Of a stretch of DNA of 64,000 nt, positions 58,334 to 64,000 are shown piece by piece (position 1 is the stretch's first letter; each line of letters opens with the position of its first letter). The DNA comes from Jaltomata sinuosa. Taxonomy: Eukaryota; Streptophyta; Magnoliopsida; Solanales; Solanaceae. The notes below the pieces were generated by a model that saw only the letters and a program-made list of their open reading frames with translations, searched no databases and was not told the origin of the DNA. A program made the translations under genes and the position numbers. The stretch covers positions 372,001 through 436,000 of the forward strand of contig QJPP01000451.1 of the NCBI GenBank assembly GCA_003996215.1, in the 5' to 3' direction.

Positions 58334-61242
58334 TAGATATGGTTGAATTTAGTTAACATCAATAAAATTTGAGCTTGTATCAAAATTCCATCAATGCCAT
58401 CAGCTCTGAAATATAATTTTTGAGTTAGTAGGACTATTGATTCGGGTTCTGAGACATCCAAATGAGTTTGTGAAGAGTTCTTTTTTAAGTTTTGGAAGTT
58501 GGAAGCTTAAGAGAGTTAACTAAAGTCAACATTCGAGGTTAGAAAGATCAATTCTGAGTTTTGATAATTCCACTAGGTCTGGAGGGTGATTTTTGATCTA
58601 GTTATAGGTTTGTTTTAGTTCTCAAGGCTTTTGGATGAGTTTTGAGTTGTTGTTTGAAAATTTTGAGATTTCTATGTTAAGAGTTGACTTTTGTCAATAA
58701 TCAGCCAAGAAAATCTTGTTTGGGTGTTTTGATGATTCCATTGAGTTTGAAATATCATCCAAGCTATTAGCATATTTGTTTGTGTCCGAAAGGTTCTGGA
58801 TGAATTTTGGATGGATGTTTAACCTTTTGGGGTGCTTTAGCCTTGTTTAAGCATAAAATATGATGAGTAAAAGGTCCATTACAATTTTTAGAGATCGAAA
58901 AACTATTCTGACACTTTCAAAACTTTGAGCATGAAATATAGGACTGCTTTGAAAAGTTTTTTATAATTTTGATGAGTTAAGATTGAGTTTTTATCGTAGA
59001 GCGTGAAATAATTCTATAACGAGCAAAATATATATCTGATTGGGCAAACGAGAATAAAATTGATTTATGATTAATTGAGTAGATTCATATAATTATATAA
59101 GATTTATAGAAAAAAGAATCGGTGCATTTCAACATTGTATGAGCTATTTATGGCTACTTTAGTGAAAATAAATGTTGTTGGTGCAAATTTTCTGGTGCAG
59201 GTTTTTTAGAATCATGTATTTAAATTTCAAACTGTGTTTATCTAGTATTTTGAGCATATTTAGAGTTCTAGAGGTCAGAATTAAGTGATTTTCATGGGAT
59301 TTTTCTCAGTTTAACAAGGGGATAAGTATCTATTCCTTATTTTGATATTCTTCCATGAATTTTAAGTTGGCTGTCATTTTTATCTGTGGGTTTGTTAGAG
59401 AATAAAATTGGAGTTTTTTCCATAGATCTAAAAATCTTATTTCTTCAATTTGGAGGTCGATTCAGACTTGGTTTTTGTTAAAATTTTATACTTAAGGTCC
59501 TTATGTTATGGATAAACCAATTTTAGCGTTAAATTTCTGATTAATCGATTAATTCATCATTTAAAACCATGTATGAACATAAGAAAGTGATAATGTGAGT
59601 TTAAAGTTAAGAAATCATAATTTGAGATTTTGAAGGTTGATTTTAACTCTGTTTTCAATAAAATTTTATATTTAAGATCCTTATACTATGGGTAACATTA
59701 ATTTTAATAAAATATTAATTTTTCCTTTGTGGGCTCGGGGTTGACTTTTAGGTTGACTTTTTGGACCCACAATAGAAGTATAGTAATACAGGTGTCTATA
59801 GATTTATATGCTTTTGTAGAATATGTATATAATCATTTTGGGCTCACTCGAAGGCTATTTGGAAGAGAAAGACTTTAGATATGATTGTTCAAACTTTATT
59901 TAGGGCAAGTTGAGGCTTTTTTGACTCTTTCTTGAAGTATTTACGTGCTAGATGGTTGTGCGGGGAGTAATAGATAAGAAGGGGTTCCAATATAGATGAG
60001 ATAACGAGCATCTATGAGGGTATTCATATATCATGAAAGGGTTAGGAGTAATTATTGAATGTTTGGGCTGATTTTATTGAATATTAGCATATGTACCATA
60101 TTTGGGTGAAGATAAATTGTGAACCGTCTCTTGTATTCAAGTTTCTATGCATGCTGGGAGCATGATAAATATGATAGTATACTTGTATGAATAATTCGAG
60201 ATGAGAAAGCTTTCTTCTGTTCATTCATGATGCTTCATTTTATGTTGATGTATTCTATTACATCTCATATGCTTTAACATGCATGTTGTCATGGTATTAT
60301 TGGCTCTTCTTCGAGGGCCTAAGGGCAAATCCAAAGCTTTGTGATTCATTTAAAGCATCAGGACTTTTGGAATTCTCTCTGAGGGCCCTATGAGCAGATC
60401 CATATTGAGCGGATATATTATTAATTTTTAATAGTCTAGAAGAAGATTTGGAGGGAGTATATGGACCTTACGAGTCCTTCATGGGTCCTAGCTATCTAAG
60501 GCATTGAACGTATATGGGCATGCACTCATGGACATCATATGCATTCATCATTATTACATTACATTAGTTTGGTGTTGTGTGGTGATAAAACCTTGATTAT
60601 TAGTCTACGAAAGTGGTTGTACTTCTTTCACTATGTTTATGTGGATAATGTGTAGTTTAGACTTGATATTATTGTTGTCGGTTTTAGATGTTAGTTATAA
60701 ATTATGTAGTAGTGTTTGTAGGCTTGTTATCTGCGATTTTAGGATGTTTAGTCCAGCTCTTGCCATTGTTTTGGATTACAGTTGGTCGACGATGCTTCTG
60801 AGTCCACATGGATTAGTACATATGCTTGTTTATTCTACACTCTGTGTGCAAATGCTGAGCCTAGTTCTTCCGGATGATGATATCGATAGTAGTGTTCGAT
60901 GCCTCTATTCTTGAGATCCTAAGGTAGCTGTTAGTTGATCTGCAATTTCTATTTGGATCTTCTCTATCTTCTTTTATGTCATTTCCTGTGTAGAGATACT
61001 TTAGACTCTCAGTTGTACTTTGTTATTCATAGAGGCTTGTACTCGTGACTTTCATATTTTGGGTAGTTGTATTGTTGTTTTCCACATTTTCATTAGAGTT
61101 TGATATGAGATTTGGTATTGACACTTGATATTATTACTTCTTCCATATATTTGCTTTCTATTATATTGTGTATTATTGGGGTGTCTTACCTATCAAGGGG
61201 GTGAGATAAATGCCATCACTTCATAGATTTTAGGTCGTGACA
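58334..61242 (+). repeat. LTR-like region ending GGTCGTGACA
   Basis: A 2.9-kb AT-rich stretch with no convincing ORF. The last part (60900-61242) has features of a Ty3/gypsy LTR 3' end, ending TTTTAGGTCGTGACA. Related to the inverted terminus of K at 5815. The left boundary is not defined. I found no matching TSD to cttgc (61243-61247) and no PBS after the end, so it may be a 3' LTR, a solo LTR or a truncated one. The open stretch at 60633-60914 has no recognisable domain. Confidence 0.4.
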
Positions 61243-61579
61243 CTTGCGTACATATTATATGAATCAGATACCATTATCCATAGATTATAGGTCATATAGA
61301 TCATGTGTTTATATGTCACATACTCTATAGCTTATTTATTTAAGTAGTATACATTTCACAATTCACATGATTATAATGTCAAAGTCTAATTTCTCATATG
61401 ACATATGTTTATTTGTTTGTAGATTACATGCGTAAATATTTAAAGGTTATAGTTCACATGCTCATATGTCATAACCAAGTTACTTACATTTTATATACTT
61501 CCATAGTATAAAGTACTTTCATAGTTTACCTGCTTATATGTTTATATGATAAATATTATGTTATAGTCCACTTTTTTAC
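61243..61579. other. AT-rich stretch without recognised features
   Basis: Rich in CATATG/TATATG words, no ORF, no repeat clear enough to call. It lies between the LTR-like end and the Athila gag. Confidence 0.5.
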
Positions 61580-62225
61580 AGCTGGTCAACACGGTAAACA
61601 AATTGGTCACAACCCAAATGTGAGCCTAGTTCAGCAGGTACAACATGTTCAAGCAGCTGCATTTATTTTTTTGAAAAGTGTGGTGAGAACCATGTTTATT
61701 TGGGGAAGCAGAATTATGAAAACTACCCAAACTTCTCTTCAGGTGGAGTTCAGCAGGGACACATACAACAGTATGTACAACAGGGTCAACAAGTGAGTAG
61801 TTCTTTGGATGAAACTCTAAAGAAGTTTATGACCCAACAAGAGCAAGTTCAGCAGGCACAGACATAGGTTAATATTAAAACTAAGAAGGCTATCATGGAA
61901 TTATAGATTCAGATGGGGAAACTTGTAACCACACTTCATGATAGGCCTCAACGTACCTTGCCTAGAGATACAGAGATGTCAAAGCAGGTTATGGCCATCA
62001 CTTTGATAAATAGACGAGATTTGAAAGAAGAAGAGCCTCAAAAGAGAAAAGGTCATGGGGGAGAGGGGCTTGAAAACTACAAGAATCCACCTCCATTTCC
62101 ACGAGCATTGATTCTTGCACAAACTCCTGAGCCAAAATCAGAGAGTGCACCAGAAAAGTTAGTTAACGAAAAGATCGTTGAGCAGCCTGAGATGGTAAGA
62201 GAGAGATCTCCACCACCATTCCCCT
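61580..62225 (+). pseudogene. Athila-like Gag C-terminus at the right edge
   Basis: Gln-rich segment (about 61620-61870, QQGHIQQYVQQGQQVSSSLDETLKKFMTQQEQVQQ in separate blocks) with a degenerate zinc-knuckle-like CGENHVYLG just before it. A coiled-coil-like stretch follows, and then 61913-62227: MGKLVTTLHDRPQRTLP, PPPFPRALIL and a Glu/Pro-rich tail. This order is known from Athila Gag C-termini. Stops near 61866 and 61903, and frame changes. The Retrotrans_gag core is not visible upstream. Confidence 0.7.
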
Positions 62226-62940
62226 AAAGGTTTCCACAAAAGCAAGAAAGATGCTAACTATAAGAAATTCCTTGATATCTTTAAGCAGCTTCACATCAAT
62301 ATTCCTTTGATTGATGATTTGAAAGACATGCCAAAGTATACTAAGTACTTAGTGGAAAGAGAAGGATGAGAGAGTTTGAGATGGTGCACTTACTGAAGAG
62401 TGTAGTTCAAGCGTATTGAGCGAACTTTCTCGAAAGCTCAAAGACCTTGGGACCTTCACCCTCCCTATACAAATTAGTGAAGATGAAGTTAGGCATGCAT
62501 TGTGTGATCTTAGAGAAAGCATTAACTTAATGTCTCTATTTGTTTTTAAGATACTAAGCTTAGGAGAGCTACATCCCACCACTATCTGTCTCCCTCTAGC
62601 AGGCCAATCTTGTGTATATCCGGAGGGCATAATTGAGGATGTGCTCATCAAGGTGGGTAAGTTTGTCATTCCTATAGACTTTATAATTTTGGTTTATGAA
62701 GCAGATGAGCAGGTACCAATTATCTTGGGATGCGCATTCCTTACAACTGGTGGAGTTTTGATAGACGTGTGAAAAGGAGAGCTTAAGATGAGAGTACATG
62801 ATGAGGAGGTGACATTCAAGGTATATAATTTACTCTCCACTCTTTCACACTACATAGATTTGTACATGATCACATAGATTGTCAGAAATAAGCGTGGGGT
62901 GGAAGAAAGTAGGTCTGAAAAAGTTGAAACTTTGAATATT
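62226..62940 (+). pseudogene. Athila-like protease at the right edge
   Basis: KKFLDIFKQLHINIPLIDDL and MPKYTKYL (62260-62350) are the conserved block just upstream of Athila protease. Then SRKLKDLGTFTLPIQI, and ALCDLRESINLMSLFVFKIL, where the active-site loop LCDLGAS reads LCDLRES: Asp kept, Gly-Ala replaced. VYPEGIIEDVLIKVGKFVIPIDFII and QVPIILGCAFLTTGG follow, then KGELKMRVHDEEVTFKV. Stops at about 62368 and 62770. The protease would process Gag-Pol. Confidence 0.8.
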
Positions 62941-63150
62941 GCTACTTAATTGTCGGAGGTGCAGCAAAAGGAATTTTTCAAGTTGTTGAGAGAGCATGAG
63001 AATATGTGTATATGGTTGGATAGTGACCAGGAAAGGGATATTAAGACAAAGAGGAGAGTGAAAGAAGAAAGTGATCCTCGAAGAGTGAAAAATAGGCAAA
63101 AGCTCTATCATAGGGGAGGAAGAGATTTAGACAAATTGATTGATTTTTAA
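62941..63150 (+). pseudogene. Short basic tail after the protease, no RT
   Basis: An open stretch of 66 residues, highly charged (ERDIKTKRRVKEESDPRRVKN). It ends in FDLD-like residues and a stop at 63148, right before the hairpin motif. In element A about 3 kb of RT, RNase H and integrase lie between protease and hairpin. Here none is present. Confidence 0.5.
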
Positions 63151-63154
63151 CTTG

Positions 63155-63196
63155 TAGCGTGCTCCGATGTTAAATCAGCACTGATTGGGAGGCAAT
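63155..63196 (+). ncRNA. Conserved post-pol hairpin motif, right-edge copy
   Basis: GTGCTCCGATGTTAAATC, then GCACTGATT. Stem ATTG (63184-63187) with CAAT (63193-63196) and loop GGAGG, shifted in register relative to A. Weakest of the four copies. Confidence 0.45.
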
Positions 63197-64000
63197 ACAT
63201 TGTTGTAATAGTTTAGGTTTTATATATATAGTGTGACTTTTTGTTTTTGTTTGTGATTTTGTGGAGGTTTGGGGAAGTCTGAGTACCCAAACTTGGGAGC
63301 TAAGGAGCATGGCTAATGCTTAAGTGTGGGGTCATTTTCCCCTTTGATCGAGAATTGAAGAAATCATGCTGCTAGCTAGGCCCTAGAGGGCCTCAGGAAG
63401 TATTTCTAACTCGGTTTTTATCTTATTTATTTCTTTGGAGACAAAGCAAACCTTTAAGTGTGGGGTAGGATTCTTCGGATTTTTTTTAAGGGTGATGTAT
63501 GCCATAGGTTGTTAAGTTTCCTTTTTTTGCTAATTTTGCTAAGTTTGATGAAAAATTGGATTTGTTTTTGAAAAAGTCAAAATACAAAAATACATTCTTT
63601 TATTCTTTAGTTAGGATAGTTTTTAACTTTTAGTTTCATTTTAGAGGCATACTTTGTCCACCCTTTGATTTTTCTTTTCGGTCTTTTTTCTGAGGGGGAG
63701 CCTTTTGAACCAAGTATCCTTTTTATTTTTAGTTTTAGGAATAGTTTTTTTAAGTAGAATGACTCTTCCCAATAATGGATGTTTGCTAACTGAATGCTCC
63801 TAAATGTATTGCCAATGAAAGGCGTCTAATAATTTTGAAATAACAAGTTGGGCCCTAGGTATATGGGCCTTATAGTAGCATACAGAGGATCGTCAAGGTG
63901 TCTTAAGAGGTCAGTTCACATCCAGATCTAGCTATAGTGCACTTTATATATCATATGTCTATACTACCAATGTTCAAAAGATATAATTGTGCCTACAACC
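63197..64000 (+). other. Leader downstream of right-edge hairpin
   Basis: AT-rich and noncoding. It contains GGGGAAGTCTGAGTACCC (63270), a block also at 24008 and 48981, and two TTAAGTGTGGGGT copies (63322 and 63453). By analogy with C a transposon-protein ORF might follow beyond the window. That is inference only. Confidence 0.45.

Noticed and set aside
60633..60914. 93-codon open stretch, hydrophobic, possible membrane protein
   Set aside because: Hydrophobicity follows from T-rich codons. No homologue recognised, and the region ends as an LTR.

Overview
The window looks like plant nuclear DNA from the pericentromeric or intergenic fraction of a large genome. The word content and element types (Athila-type and Tekay/Del-type Ty3/gypsy LTR retrotransposons, and the 'putative plant transposon protein' ORF) suggest Solanaceae (Solanum or Capsicum). 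That is recognition from memory, not a database match. I see no intact host gene, no tRNA or rRNA gene and no CRISPR array. Every coding-looking stretch is a decayed piece of a mobile element.

The layout is a nest of elements. I rebuilt it from LTR pairs, primer-binding sites (PBS) and 5-bp target-site duplications (TSDs). Labels are mine. 1-2898 is the downstream ORF of a pol-less Athila-like element (I). 2988-3349 is a CACTA transposase fragment, cut by the 5' LTR of a Ty3/gypsy element G (3350-5287). 5558-6892 is an inverted LTR-like piece (K). 6893-8168 is the C-terminal integrase/chromodomain end of a second chromovirus, H, whose 3' LTR starts at 8295. That LTR is broken by F (8389-34699) and again by D (36472-57363), and it ends near 58333. 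F, itself pol-less, contains A (12641-22594), an Athila-type element with pol, and E (25135-32960), a minus-strand gag-only chromovirus derivative. D, a full-length but dead Tekay/Del chromovirus, has C (44711-56722) in its 3' LTR. C, another pol-less Athila-like element, contains a solo LTR, J (52770-54871). 58334-61242 ends in a further LTR-like terminus. 61243-64000 is a third Athila-like gag/protease followed directly by the post-pol hairpin, with no RT.

Two points recur across the copies. First, C, F and the right-edge copy go straight from gag or gag/protease into a conserved hairpin that follows pol in A; C and F (and the left-edge copy I) then carry a leader and a plant-specific ORF of unknown function. 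C shares its LTR and 3' noncoding region with pol-bearing A, so C and A look like a non-autonomous/autonomous pair. Second, the hairpin keeps its pairing by compensatory changes, and a second short motif recurs eight times around the unknown ORF. These are the best candidates here for something poorly described. All coordinates of decayed ORFs are approximate, because stops and frameshifts are common.
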